From Candidatus Albibeggiatoa sp. nov. NOAA (lineage in GTDB: Bacteria; Pseudomonadota; Gammaproteobacteria; Beggiatoales; Beggiatoaceae): a stretch of 64,000 nt of DNA. The position numbers and the translations under genes are program-made. Shown here in pieces: positions 8,874-18,268 of the stretch. The DNA lies in assembly GCA_025800385.1 (NCBI GenBank), contig JAOXRS010000199.1:36244-100243 (forward strand). The letters run 5' to 3'. The notes beneath the pieces were generated by a model that ran no database searches, was not told where the DNA came from, and saw only the letters and a list, made by a program, of their open reading frames with translations. Every line of letters starts with the position of its first letter. The stretch's first letter is position 1.

Positions 8874-9045
8874 AGTCTATTCTCCATTTTTAAAAATGAG
8901 ATATTTATATACAAATATTATGGCAGGTTTTGAAAAAAATTGTGTCTAAATTCAAATTATACGAAATAACTTATACTTTAGCCTATTAAACAAACGAAGA
9001 TTTTTAAGTAAAAAACCATTTAAAATCAAATTTATAAACACAAAA

Positions 9046-9774
9046 TTAGTTCAAATCACCCCAAAATCCTTGGCATAAACTTAAAACGGTCACTGCCGCC
9101 GTTTCTGTACGCAAAATACGTGCACCAAGGTGTGCAGCCTGATGCCCTTTTTGAGTGAGTAATGCAATTTCCTCATCACTAAACCCACCTTCAGCCCCGA
9201 TGATTAACTGAATCGTCTCTTCTGGTGTCACTGATTGGGTTAAATTTTGTTCAGCGTGAGGCATAAAAAATACACTATTTTGTGCAGGATTTTGGTCAAT
9301 CCATTTATCAAAGCTGATGATGTTACCTATTGAAGGTAAAACCGTACGCCCACATTGTTCACAAGCATTTTGAATAATTTTTTGCCAATGTTGCTCTCGC
9401 TTTTCAAACCGATTTTTAGCCAACGGTGGACTGCGTTTAGTGAGTAATGGCGTAATGTGGGTCACACCTAATTCAACGGCTTTTTGAATTGCATAATCCA
9501 TATGTTCAGGTTTGGAAATCGCTTGCACCAAATGTAAACGCAAGGTAGATTCTCGCGAAATGGGATCAAATCGCTCAATAGTCAGATAAGCCTGCTTTTT
9601 CTTTATTTCTGCTACCGTTGCATGATATTCACCACCTTGGCCATTAAATATGATCAAAGGTGTATCAACACGTAAACGCAGTACATTGACTAAATAGTGG
9701 CTACGATCTGAATCTAAAAGAATTTGCTGCCCCGTTTGAAGTTCAGCAGAAACAAAAAGGCGAGTTAAACGCAT
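9046..9774 (-). CDS. rsmE: 16S rRNA (uracil-1498-N3)-methyltransferase RsmE
   Basis: 242-residue SPOUT-class methyltransferase that methylates U1498 of 16S rRNA. It has an N-terminal PUA-like region (to about 70), then the knotted domain with Q-A-I-S-K-P-E-H-M-D near 86-95. The AdoMet site is I-G-A-E-G-G-F-S near 202-209 and L-G-A-R-I-L-R-T-E-T-A near 226-236. Length and motifs are standard for the family. It stands alone, with no obvious operon partner. Confidence 0.95.
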   Translation of the reverse strand: MRLTRLFVSAELQTGQQILLDSDRSHYLVNVLRLRVDTPLIIFNGQGGEYHATVAEIKKKQAYLTIERFDPISRESTLRLHLVQAISKPEHMDYAIQKAVELGVTHITPLLTKRSPPLAKNRFEKREQHWQKIIQNACEQCGRTVLPSIGNIISFDKWIDQNPAQNSVFFMPHAEQNLTQSVTPEETIQLIIGAEGGFSDEEIALLTQKGHQAAHLGARILRTETAAVTVLSLCQGFWGDLN

Positions 9775-10151
9775 AGTGGATTATTTTAGAAGTTGCTTGA
9801 ATTAAAATGATGCTAAATGATGTGTTGATTGCTGAAAAGAGATAAATGAAACAACTCAATTCATTTGTCCGACTATATCACAATCATAGATATTTGCATT
9901 TTAAACAAGAATAAAATGATCTCAAATCCTTATGAAATGTTGCGTCATTAAATTATTTTACAAATTGAGTCAGAATTTCTCTTTATTTTTCACACATTGA
10001 TAGGTATAACTAAAGTATAAATAGGAATAATTAACAAATCTTACCTCAATTCAACTAAAATTCATCGTTATTGGTTTAAGATGTCTACTGATTGAATGAG
10101 TTTTGCATGGTTTTCTCGAGGCCATGGTTCAGATTTGCAGGAGACTAAAAC
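9775..10151. other. Intergenic region between divergent rsmE and WD40 gene
   Basis: 377 bases, very AT-rich, with no open frame of interest and no RNA gene recognised. It must hold the divergent promoters, but I cannot assign -35/-10 boxes with confidence. The last 15 bases contain the AGGAG ribosome site of the WD40 gene. Confidence 0.5.
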
Positions 10152-11162
10152 GTGAGGCACTGCGCTTTAGCCGCTTTTTTATTGATGACGGTTTTATTCT
10201 TAACCCATTGTCAGACAGTACCAGTAAAACCAACACTGACTGTTGCAGTTAAAGAAGTCAAAACGATTGCTGCGCATGATGACTCCATCATGTCTCTTGA
10301 CTTTAGTCATGATGGCAAGTGGTTGGTGTCGGGAAGTTTAGACAAAACCATCAAAGTTTGGCAATTTAAATCCAGTCGTTTAATGTATACTTTATCTGGT
10401 CATCAAAACTGGATTAATCGTATTGCTTTAAGCCCTGATAAGCAATGGATTGTATCTGGTAGTGGTGGTATTGATGATACAGCCCGGATTTGGGATGCAC
10501 CACAGCGAAAATTGCGCTATCAGCTCAAAGGTCATAAAACCTCGGTCTCTGCGGTTGTTTTCAGTCCAAATGGCCAGCAAGTTGCAACAGGCAGCTGGGA
10601 TAAGACCATCAAAATTTGGCATACGGAAACAGGAAAACTATTACATACTTTCGCAGGTCATAAGGATTCTGTGTGGGCTTTAGCTTATACTTCTGATGGT
10701 AAAAGATTGATCTCAGGTGGCTGGGATGAAGTCATTAAAGTCTGGGATATGCAAACGCTGAAACTCATCGATACATTAAAAGGCCAAAAAGGCTCTATTA
10801 TGGCCATGGCATTATCTTCAGATGACAAGAAATTGGTGGTCGGCAGTGGCGGCACAGAAAATAATATTAAAATTTGGCAACTCGATACAGGTTCTATATT
10901 ACATACATTAATTGGACATAAGCATACTGTCATGGCAGTCGCATTTAGCCCCGACGGACAGTTGGTTGCATCAGGCAGTGGTGGTAAAGGTCAGAATTTA
11001 AATATTTGGGATGTACGAACAGGCAGTTTACTACAATCACCTCAAACCCATGCGAGCGCAGTGATGGCGTTGGCCTTTAGTCCTGATGGTCGTTATTTAA
11101 CATCGAGTGGTGATGACAAAATGATTCATGTATACCAATTATCAGTGAACAATTATCAATGA
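10152..11162 (+). CDS. WD40 repeat beta-propeller protein, exported
   Basis: 336 residues starting at GTG with GCAGGAG eight bases upstream. The N-terminal hydrophobic segment (3-19) ends L-T-H-C, like a lipobox with an unusual His at -1, so it is either a lipoprotein or has a normal signal sequence. Seven WD40 repeats from about residue 43 to the end (each S-P-D-G ... W-D type) should form one closed seven-bladed propeller, a protein interaction scaffold. Ligand unknown. The stop codon lies inside a repeat-rich AT tract (see 11136-11330), and the multi-PAS gene follows 180 bp later on the same strand. Confidence 0.9.
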   Translation: MRHCALAAFLLMTVLFLTHCQTVPVKPTLTVAVKEVKTIAAHDDSIMSLDFSHDGKWLVSGSLDKTIKVWQFKSSRLMYTLSGHQNWINRIALSPDKQWIVSGSGGIDDTARIWDAPQRKLRYQLKGHKTSVSAVVFSPNGQQVATGSWDKTIKIWHTETGKLLHTFAGHKDSVWALAYTSDGKRLISGGWDEVIKVWDMQTLKLIDTLKGQKGSIMAMALSSDDKKLVVGSGGTENNIKIWQLDTGSILHTLIGHKHTVMAVAFSPDGQLVASGSGGKGQNLNIWDVRTGSLLQSPQTHASAVMALAFSPDGRYLTSSGDDKMIHVYQLSVNNYQ

Positions 11163-11330
11163 ACAATTAACAATTACCAGTGAACAATTAGCTTTTCATC
11201 ATGAGTTTGGGAAACGTTATATATTTTGGCTGCCAGGTCTGACGCTTTCTAAAATGAGTATACCAAAAGGTAGGGGCAAATCATCATTCTTAACAAGTGC
11301 TTATTGATAATTGTTAATTGATAATTGTCT
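11136..11330. repeat. CAATTATCAAT-type direct and inverted repeats
   Basis: The end of the WD40 gene and the next 35 bases hold tandem variants of a 14-15-mer (CAATTATCARTGAA / CAATTAACAATTACC). About 110 bases later, at 11304-11330, the complementary pattern TTGATAATTGTTAATTGATAATTG appears, giving a long imperfect inverted repeat around a roughly 110-base centre. The left copy supplies the last codons and stop of the WD40 gene. It may act as a terminator-like structure or be a small interspersed repeat element. Confidence 0.6.
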
Positions 11331-11342
11331 TAGGAAAGCATT

Positions 11343-14300
11343 ATGTCAGCGAATAACGCGCAACATTCCCGTTTCTTTTGGCGGTCATCGGCATTATTTT
11401 GTATTTTAGATTTTGAGCGGCAATTCCTTGAAGTCAACACCGCATGGGAAACATTACTAGGTCTTACAACGGGGCAATTATTAGCCAAGCCGTTTTTAAG
11501 CTTCGTACACCCTGAAGACCAGCCTTCCACCGAATATTATTTTGAACAAATGGAGTCAGGATTAGCCACGGTTTCATTTTCCTGTCGTTTTCGCTGTAGT
11601 GATGATACTTACCGCACTATTTTATGGGATACCAATAACGCAGCCTCTACTGAATATGCTTATTATGCAGTGGGCATGGACATCACCAACCGTGAACAAC
11701 CCATGGTGGCAGATGAAATGCTCAACGTGCTGCGTGAAGGCGTGGTATTGCAATATGCAAATGGCACAATTGGCGCGTGTAATCCCAGTGCCGAACGAAT
11801 TTTAGGTATTTCCGCTGAACAAATGATGGGCTGGACATTGATTGACCCTGATTGGACAGCAATTCATGAAGATGGTTCGCCTTTCCCCACTGAAACCCAC
11901 CCTGCAATCTGTACACTGCGCACAGGTGAACCTTCTGCTGACGTGATGATGGGTGTAGTAAAACCTGATGGCTCTATTGTTTGGATTCGAATCAATTCCT
12001 ATCCCTTGTGGCGTGATGATGTTACAACTCCCTATGCTGTGGTGATTTCATTTTCTGACATGACTGCTTACAAAGAAATGGAGCAGACTTTAAAGAAAAA
12101 TGCACAAAAACCTTCTATCAGCAATCTACCTGAAGGCAATTATGATTTATGGGATTGGGAATTAGCGGAAAACACTGTGAATTTCTCGCCACGTTGGAAG
12201 CAAATGTTTGGCTTTAGCTTGGATAAAGAAATCACTGATGTCAATTTCTGGCATGATCGCATTCATCCAGATGACTATAAACGGGTGATGGCCGACATTC
12301 AAAATGCGATTGAAGGCATCACCAGTTACTGTGAAAATTCACATCGAATCCAAGACAATCATGGTGAATACCGTTGGATATTAAATCATGCGGTGGTGGT
12401 TCGGGATAATGATGGCAAAGCATTACGGATGATTGGTACACATGTCGACATTACTGAATCGCACAGCATGGAAGACGAATTACAGAAGCTAGAACGTAAA
12501 TACCGTCAAGTGCTAGAAGTGGAAGATGATGCACTGTTTTTAATCGAGCAAGACAGTTTACAGATTTTAGATGTGAATAAAGCCGCATCACATATTTATG
12601 GTTATAGTAGAGGGCAATTACTGGAAAAAACCTTAACGGCCTTGTCAGCCCAACCTGATAAAGCCGCCAGCGCATTACAAAAAAATAGCAAGGAAATGTT
12701 ACAACAGTATCACACCAAACAAGATGGCAGTGTGTTCCCTGTTGAAATGCGAACCAGCCCATTTAAACACGATCATCAACAGTGGGTTGCGGTTGCGGTA
12801 CGTGATGTGAGTGAGAAGCGAGATATTGAAACCTCGCTATGGGAAAACGAATCTAAATACCGCCAATTATTTGAAGCGGCAAGTAATCCCACCGTGGTTT
12901 ATGATGCCAATACCCAATATTTCTTTGATGTGAATCGGGCAGCTGTAGATTTATACGGCTATTCTAAAGAAGAATTTTCGCGTATGACGACTGAGGCGGT
13001 GTCTGCTGAGTCACAAAAACGCGCGGCTTTCAGTACCAATAATAAAAAAGTCCAAGTTATTCCCTTACGTTGGCATCGCAAAAAAGATGGTACGGTGTTC
13101 CCCGTCGAAATCTCTGCAGGCAATACTTATTTATTCCAAGGGCGTTCGCTGATTTGTGCCACAGTCAAAGATATTACTGAACGCAAAGCCGCTGAAGAAG
13201 CCTTACGCAAGGAAAAAGATTTTATAAATACTCTTGTACAGGCCTCACCTGCCTTTTTCTTCGCCATCAATCCCGACGGCAAAACCCGCATGATTAACAA
13301 AGCCATGTTAACTGCGTTAGGCTATGAATTAGAAGAAGTGCTTAATCAAGAATTTTTAACCACATTTATTCCTGAAGCTGAACGTGCCATTGCCTCAAAA
13401 GAGTTTGATACTTTGATTAAAACCATGCAGCCGCTTTTGATGGAAAGTCATGTGCTGACCAAGTCGGGGCATCAATTACTTGTGGAATGGCACAGTCGTG
13501 CAATTGTTAAAGCCAATGGTAGTTTAGATTATTTATTTGGTGTTGGTATCGATGTGACCGAACGCAAAAAAGCCCAAGGTCATTTACGTTTATTTAAATC
13601 GATTATTGAATCTTCTGAGGAAGCGATTTTTATCAGCAATCCAAATGGTGACCTGATTTACATTAACCCTGCACATGAGCGTTTATTCCGTCGCAATTTG
13701 AAAGAAGCCAAGCAAATCAGTTTCCGCGACTATTTCCCAGCTGATTCACTGCAAGTATTAGAGTCACAAATTATTCCTGAAATTGAGAAAGGCGGTACAT
13801 GGGAAGGTGAGTTGGACATGATGGACAATCAAGGTACAACGTTCCCAGTTTGGCAGCGGGTCGATGCGGTACGTGATGCAAAAGGCACTGTGTTGTTTAA
13901 TTTTGGTTTATTGCATGACATCAGCGAGCGGAAACGGATGTGGGAAACTTTGCGCAAGCAATGGGAAGAACAGCAAATGATATTCAATACCGTGCCTGCC
14001 ATGATTTGGTATCGGGATAAAGATAATCACTTGCTGAAAACCAATAAACTAGCAAAAGAAATCTTCGGCAATGATGAGTCAATTACGAGTAAATTCAATG
14101 ATTGCGAAGAAACCATTCAGCTTGGAAAACCACAATATGGTATCAGTGCACGTTATGCTGATGAACATAATGATACGCATTGGTTACAAATTGACAAAAT
14201 CCCGTATCGTAATAATCAAGGTGATATTGTCGGTGTGATTGTCTTTGCTTTGGATGTCACTGAATACAAACAGACTCAAGCCAGCTTACAAGCCAGTGAA

Positions 14301-15050
14301 GAACGGATGTATATGGTGGTTGAACATATGCCGATTATGCTCAATGCGTTTGATATTGAAGGTAATATTATTTTTTGGAATCAGGCGTGTGAGGATATTA
14401 CAGGTTACAGTGCTGATGATATGGTTGCGAATCCAAAAGCCTTAGAAGCCTTATATCCAGATATTAATGACCGTCGCCGCATGTTAGACGAAAGACGGCG
14501 AGTTGTCGATGAATCTAAAGGTCTTGAATCACACTGGAAAACTCAACTTGCTTGTAAAGAAGGCGATTTAAAAAATGTTACATGGATGAGTGTAGCCAAG
14601 CATTTCCCAATTCCGGGATGGCACACATGGCATTTAGGGCAAGTTGAAACTGAAGCCAACCCCAATGCGCAAAGTCATCAATTACCTAAAACCATTGCTG
14701 ATAGTGAAGCCTTGATTTCATCGATTTTTGATATTGTGAAATTAGGCGTATGTATCACTGATGATCGTGGGCGTTTCTTGCAAGTAAATCGTACTTATGT
14801 GGATATGTATGGTTATACAGAAGCAGAAATGGTGGGTGAGCCGTTTACATTAGTTTTACCTGCTGCAACTCATAGTGATGCGGTGCGGGAATACTATAGT
14901 ATTTTGATGACTCGTGAAGAACCTAGTTTTGTTAAACGTCGGGGCGAACAGCATAAAAATGGTGAGAGTTTTGATGTGCAGATTATGTCAAGTCGGGTGA
15001 TTTTAGAAGATCGTAGACGGGTGTTGGTATCTATTGTGACTAAGGTTTAG
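11343..15050 (+). CDS. Multi-PAS domain protein without output domain
   Basis: 1235-residue cytosolic sensor-like protein made of about ten tandem PAS/PAC units, roughly at 1-115, 120-245, 260-375, 380-500, 505-620, 625-745, 750-870, 875-980, 985-1110 and 1120-1235. PAC motifs such as D-I-T-E-R-K-A-A-E-E and D-V-T-E-R-K-K-A recur at the borders. PAS domains bind haem, flavin or small ligands, or dimerise. The protein stops at the end of a PAS fold, with no histidine kinase, GGDEF, EAL or HTH. The next gene is on the other strand, so a lost downstream exon-like frame is not seen. It probably works through a partner or is a truncated kinase. Confidence 0.9.
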   Translation: MSANNAQHSRFFWRSSALFCILDFERQFLEVNTAWETLLGLTTGQLLAKPFLSFVHPEDQPSTEYYFEQMESGLATVSFSCRFRCSDDTYRTILWDTNNAASTEYAYYAVGMDITNREQPMVADEMLNVLREGVVLQYANGTIGACNPSAERILGISAEQMMGWTLIDPDWTAIHEDGSPFPTETHPAICTLRTGEPSADVMMGVVKPDGSIVWIRINSYPLWRDDVTTPYAVVISFSDMTAYKEMEQTLKKNAQKPSISNLPEGNYDLWDWELAENTVNFSPRWKQMFGFSLDKEITDVNFWHDRIHPDDYKRVMADIQNAIEGITSYCENSHRIQDNHGEYRWILNHAVVVRDNDGKALRMIGTHVDITESHSMEDELQKLERKYRQVLEVEDDALFLIEQDSLQILDVNKAASHIYGYSRGQLLEKTLTALSAQPDKAASALQKNSKEMLQQYHTKQDGSVFPVEMRTSPFKHDHQQWVAVAVRDVSEKRDIETSLWENESKYRQLFEAASNPTVVYDANTQYFFDVNRAAVDLYGYSKEEFSRMTTEAVSAESQKRAAFSTNNKKVQVIPLRWHRKKDGTVFPVEISAGNTYLFQGRSLICATVKDITERKAAEEALRKEKDFINTLVQASPAFFFAINPDGKTRMINKAMLTALGYELEEVLNQEFLTTFIPEAERAIASKEFDTLIKTMQPLLMESHVLTKSGHQLLVEWHSRAIVKANGSLDYLFGVGIDVTERKKAQGHLRLFKSIIESSEEAIFISNPNGDLIYINPAHERLFRRNLKEAKQISFRDYFPADSLQVLESQIIPEIEKGGTWEGELDMMDNQGTTFPVWQRVDAVRDAKGTVLFNFGLLHDISERKRMWETLRKQWEEQQMIFNTVPAMIWYRDKDNHLLKTNKLAKEIFGNDESITSKFNDCEETIQLGKPQYGISARYADEHNDTHWLQIDKIPYRNNQGDIVGVIVFALDVTEYKQTQASLQASEERMYMVVEHMPIMLNAFDIEGNIIFWNQACEDITGYSADDMVANPKALEALYPDINDRRRMLDERRRVVDESKGLESHWKTQLACKEGDLKNVTWMSVAKHFPIPGWHTWHLGQVETEANPNAQSHQLPKTIADSEALISSIFDIVKLGVCITDDRGRFLQVNRTYVDMYGYTEAEMVGEPFTLVLPAATHSDAVREYYSILMTREEPSFVKRRGEQHKNGESFDVQIMSSRVILEDRRRVLVSIVTKV

Positions 15051-15075
15051 AGCTTCATCATTTGAAAAAGGTTTG

Positions 15076-15510
15076 TTAGGCGCATGATTTTCGAACACAT
15101 ATATATCCATACGCATATAGCAAGCCTGTAATAAACCAAATTGCCCCTGCAATCAGGCTAAAATCACTCACTATTTCTGGAAATAAAAATGATAAGGGCA
15201 CTGTGCTTAGGCCACGAAGCGTGCATAAAATTGCAATTGTTAAAAGGGCAAGATTTTGAAAAGGTAGCTTTTTTATAAAACTTGCACCTGATAAAGCAAA
15301 TAACCCACATAGTATAAAAAGTAAAGATACAGTTAGCGTTGCAAGTGGAGCGAGTAACGTGCCGTCTGTTGCGGATTGTACAATCTGAGCAGGGGCAAGT
15401 TGGGCTTGGTAACAGGCAGCTCCAAGAAAAATACAAGATATGTGTGAGATTGCAGTAACCAATGCAATTAAAGCACAAATGATTAATGCCCAAACCCCTT
15501 TTGTATTCAT
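15076..15510 (-). CDS. Small four-helix membrane protein of unknown function
   Basis: 144 residues from the ATG at 15510, which has GCGGGAT eight bases upstream; a longer start at 15525 is possible. Four hydrophobic helices (about 7-25, 53-75, 85-100, 115-137) with short loops. No family recognised. The stop codon lies in GCGCCTAACAAACC, and the 11-mer CTAACAAACCT also occurs about 480 bp away upstream of the start (around 15552-15562 on the minus strand). The gene is thus bracketed by short direct repeats, perhaps a trace of cassette-like insertion. Confidence 0.6.
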   Translation of the reverse strand: MNTKGVWALIICALIALVTAISHISCIFLGAACYQAQLAPAQIVQSATDGTLLAPLATLTVSLLFILCGLFALSGASFIKKLPFQNLALLTIAILCTLRGLSTVPLSFLFPEIVSDFSLIAGAIWFITGLLYAYGYICVRKSCA

Positions 15511-15680
15511 TGTTGCATCCCGCATATCATAAGGTTTTTCAATATAGTGAATTCTGATTTAGATGTTAGGTTTGTTAGTCTTTATTCTTTAAATATCAAT
15601 TGTTTTTAAAACTAAAGGCTGCCACTCTTATATCGCTTTAAGATAAAACGACTATAAAACCTACAGCCCTAATTTTACAG

Positions 15681-16472
15681 CTATTGCTCAATAATAGCTT
15701 TAATTGTTTGCTTTAGTGAAGGAGTAAGCGCAAAAATATCAGCTAAAATGTTATGTTCAGAGAATTTATATATCATTTCCCCTTCTATAATTTGTGTTTT
15801 GGTGATGTCAGGCCTGACTCCAAATTTAGAGCGATGTATTTCTTTCACCAATGCATAAACACTAATTTTTTCTATAAAATCTAATGTTTTTGTAGATAAT
15901 AAGCCTTGTTGTTTTAGTCGTATTGCTGAATTTGCATTTAGCTATTGAAAGTTCGCTTTCATGCGGCTTTGAACAATAACGTCCCCATTGATGATAAGTA
16001 GCAAGAGTAAATATAGTTGCTTTTCTTTTTTCCTCTGATAAGTTTTGAATACCAAGCGTAGTAAAAACCGTAAAACTCTATCTGCTGAAAGAAACACTCC
16101 CATTTATCTAATGTACCTGGTAGCTCAATGTGATTTGGGAAATCTTTCATCGCTTCAATTTCAATGTAAAGAGGCCAATCTGTCATATTAGTTACATTAA
16201 TGCCGAATGTTTTGTCTCGACAGGAGGGTTGTTTAAGAATCTGCCTAACCGCAATAAGGCAAGGCATGAGCATGTTGCGAGTCATCAAAAATTGTGCAAA
16301 CATCTTCAGGTTCTAAACTTTGTTCAGGGTCTTCTGTATTCTCGAAAAAACAATATATAAAAGTGGCATTGTCTGATGTCAGTGTTTCTGAGGCAGTACC
16401 GAAACTAAACCAGCATATAGGCTTAATAAAATCATCAGCCTTTTGGACAAATTCATTGTATTCACCATTAAA
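15681..16472 (-). pseudogene. Frameshifted remnant of a ~240-residue protein
   Basis: Four consecutive protein-like stretches are read on the minus strand in changing frames. The first runs from 16472 (F-N-G-E-Y-N-E-F...) to a stop near 16245. The second includes D-W-P-L-Y-I-E-I-E-A-M and W-E-C-F-F-Q-Q. The third, near 16025-15950, reads T-Y-H-Q-W-G-R-Y-C-S. The fourth, from about 15940 to the TAG at 15681, reads L-K-Q-Q-G-L-L-S-T-K-T-L-D-F-I-E-K and then R-P-D-I-T-K-T-Q. Together they make a coherent soluble protein broken by about three frameshifts, with no intact start. No family recognised. Sequencing error is the alternative. Confidence 0.6.
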
Positions 16473-16702
16473 TCAGTTTATTAGTTTTATGCTATGACAG
16501 CAGAATAACTATAGTTTTTCATTATTGAGATAACTTACTAGTATCTATTCATATTCTAACTTAAGGATAAAGCTAGTTACATCTGAAAGCCTTTGCAAAT
16601 GAGTTTATTTTTGCTGCAAACAAGAGTATATACAAGGAAATGAGTAAAGTTATGATTAAAATATAATTCGTTACCGAGTTCAGAGACGGAATAACTAATT
16701 TT

Positions 16703-17119
16703 TTAAGGTCGCCCCCATTCAATTTCTCTAATCTTCGGAAAACCATCTTCATCAGATACAATAACAGTGACTGCTTCAGCGAAATACGAGCCAGAGATAG
16801 ATATATATACCCATCCAATATCTTGAGGTAAACGAGCAGGCCAGTTAGCCATAAAATGAAAATAACCATCAACAACAGGATCACTTCCATAATCGACCAT
16901 ATTTTGATACTTGGTGAGCAGCTTTTCTGGAGTATATTCCTGCTGAGCTGATTTTGTCAGATATAAATGTGCATCGACATATCGCTCTTCAACAAGAGCC
17001 TCAGCGAATTTTATTCCTGTTTCGACCGTAAGTTTTTTTGCATTCGCTCGCATGGGTGTATCCTGCTCAAAGCATGAACTGAGAAGTATAGGTATGATTA
17101 AGATAGATAGTATTTTCAA
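16703..17119 (-). CDS. Putative lipoprotein of unknown function
   Basis: 138 residues from a TTG start (17119) with AGGAG nine bases upstream; the nearer ATG in that leader gives only a three-codon frame. The signal peptide ends in lipobox L-S-S-C (Cys16), so the protein is probably lipid-anchored. The mature part is a mixed alpha/beta domain of about 110 residues (Y-V-D-A-H-L-Y-L-T ... P-K-I-R-E-I-E-W) resembling small periplasmic DUF4019/NTF2-like folds, but I cannot name the family. It is transcribed away from the metalloprotease gene. Confidence 0.65.
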   Translation of the reverse strand: MKILSILIIPILLSSCFEQDTPMRANAKKLTVETGIKFAEALVEERYVDAHLYLTKSAQQEYTPEKLLTKYQNMVDYGSDPVVDGYFHFMANWPARLPQDIGWVYISISGSYFAEAVTVIVSDEDGFPKIREIEWGRP

Positions 17120-17461
17120 TAAACCATACTCCTAATCTGACTAAAAACTTGTGATTCAAAGGCTAAAAATGAACTAGTTAGGGATTCTTGCTTTGTTGCT
17201 AACATTGCTACTCTCTTTTTTATATTTAGCACAGAACCTTATGGAGTCTAACTAATCGCATCACTCATAAACTATTTTCCCATACCATTGCTGTGTTTTC
17301 TAATATTCAATACGGGGTAGATCCTCTAAGCTAGACTTAACTGTCTAACCTTAAAAGTTGAGCATTACGTGTTGTTTTAAGATTGAAGAAAGAGGTTTCT
17401 TAAGATTAAAAATAAATAGTATGTTATTTTATAACAAAGATGTATCAATAAAGGTATATTA
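17120..17461. other. Intergenic region with CTTTGTTGCTAA repeat
   Basis: 342 bases between divergent lipoprotein and protease genes. It holds the 12-mer CTTTGTTGCTAA at 17191-17202, which recurs exactly 1000 bases later at 18191-18202, just after the protease gene. Two GTCTAAC heptamers (near 17246 and 17344) are also present. No gene or RNA recognised. Confidence 0.5.
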
Positions 17462-18181
17462 ATGAAAAAAATAGCACTAACACTTTTGACTATCGTATTA
17501 CTTGTATTAGCATTCGGCGTATACTCATTTTCTCATGTTGTTCGGTTTGTTTTTATTGACTTTTTAGACTTTAATAAAATTGATGGGAATATATACATAT
17601 CAGAAACACTGCCTGAGCAAGCCAGTCAGAAAACAATACAACTCATTGAAAGCTCAAAAAACCGAATCACAGAGTATTACGGAAAACCAGAAGCACAACC
17701 CATCATTATTGTAGTTGACACTGGGCAGGAAGCAAAAAATTATGGACTGCACAGCGGTACACCGGGAACTTTATATTTTGCACCATGGCAAAGTTATCTT
17801 GTGCTCGACTATCAAGATATAGGGATTGATGTGACATCACATGAGTTGGTTCATGCCGAAATTGTGCATCGACTAGGCTATCTTAAACGTCAGCAGGAAA
17901 TACCTACTTGGTTTGACGAAGGGGCTGCATTGCAAGTTGATTTACGCCCAAACTATACAAAAATTACTCAGATTAGCCAAAATGAATATCAACGAGTCAC
18001 CTCGCTTGATTCTCCTGATAAGTTTTGGAGCAGTGATAAAGCACAAAACATCCAAAACTACCAATCATCAAAAGTGGCTGTGACACAATTTTTCCAAGAT
18101 CATCCCTCATTATCACTTTACGGCATGTTGCAAATGATAAATGACGGTAAAACATTTAAGCAGATTATCAACGGAGAGTAA
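17462..18181 (+). CDS. Membrane-anchored gluzincin metalloprotease-like protein
   Basis: 239 residues with an N-terminal signal-anchor (4-30). The zinc site is H-E-L-V-H (His127, Glu128, His131) and a downstream W-F-D-E-G (Glu153) supplies the third ligand, the arrangement of peptidase MA-like gluzincins. The bulk would face the periplasm. The sequence after residue 170 is helical. Substrate unknown. It is bracketed by two exact 12-mer repeats and stands in an accessory region of small hypothetical genes. Confidence 0.8.
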   Translation: MKKIALTLLTIVLLVLAFGVYSFSHVVRFVFIDFLDFNKIDGNIYISETLPEQASQKTIQLIESSKNRITEYYGKPEAQPIIIVVDTGQEAKNYGLHSGTPGTLYFAPWQSYLVLDYQDIGIDVTSHELVHAEIVHRLGYLKRQQEIPTWFDEGAALQVDLRPNYTKITQISQNEYQRVTSLDSPDKFWSSDKAQNIQNYQSSKVAVTQFFQDHPSLSLYGMLQMINDGKTFKQIINGE

Positions 18182-18268
18182 AACACGCCACTTTGTTGCT
18201 AAGTTGTTTTATAAGTTATTTATTTTGGAAATAGATAAAATCAGATAATATGCACGCTTTCAAAATAT

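Noticed and set aside
10152..11162. Definite lipoprotein call for the WD40 protein
   Set aside because: The lipobox-like L-T-H-C has His at -1, which is atypical, so the anchoring is left open.
15164..15493. 109-residue Cys-rich frame on the minus strand
   Set aside because: Out-of-frame shadow of the four-helix membrane protein, which has clear hydrophobic periodicity.
16573..16890. 105-residue hydrophobic frame on the minus strand
   Set aside because: It overlaps the lipoprotein gene out of frame for more than half its length and has no ribosome site.
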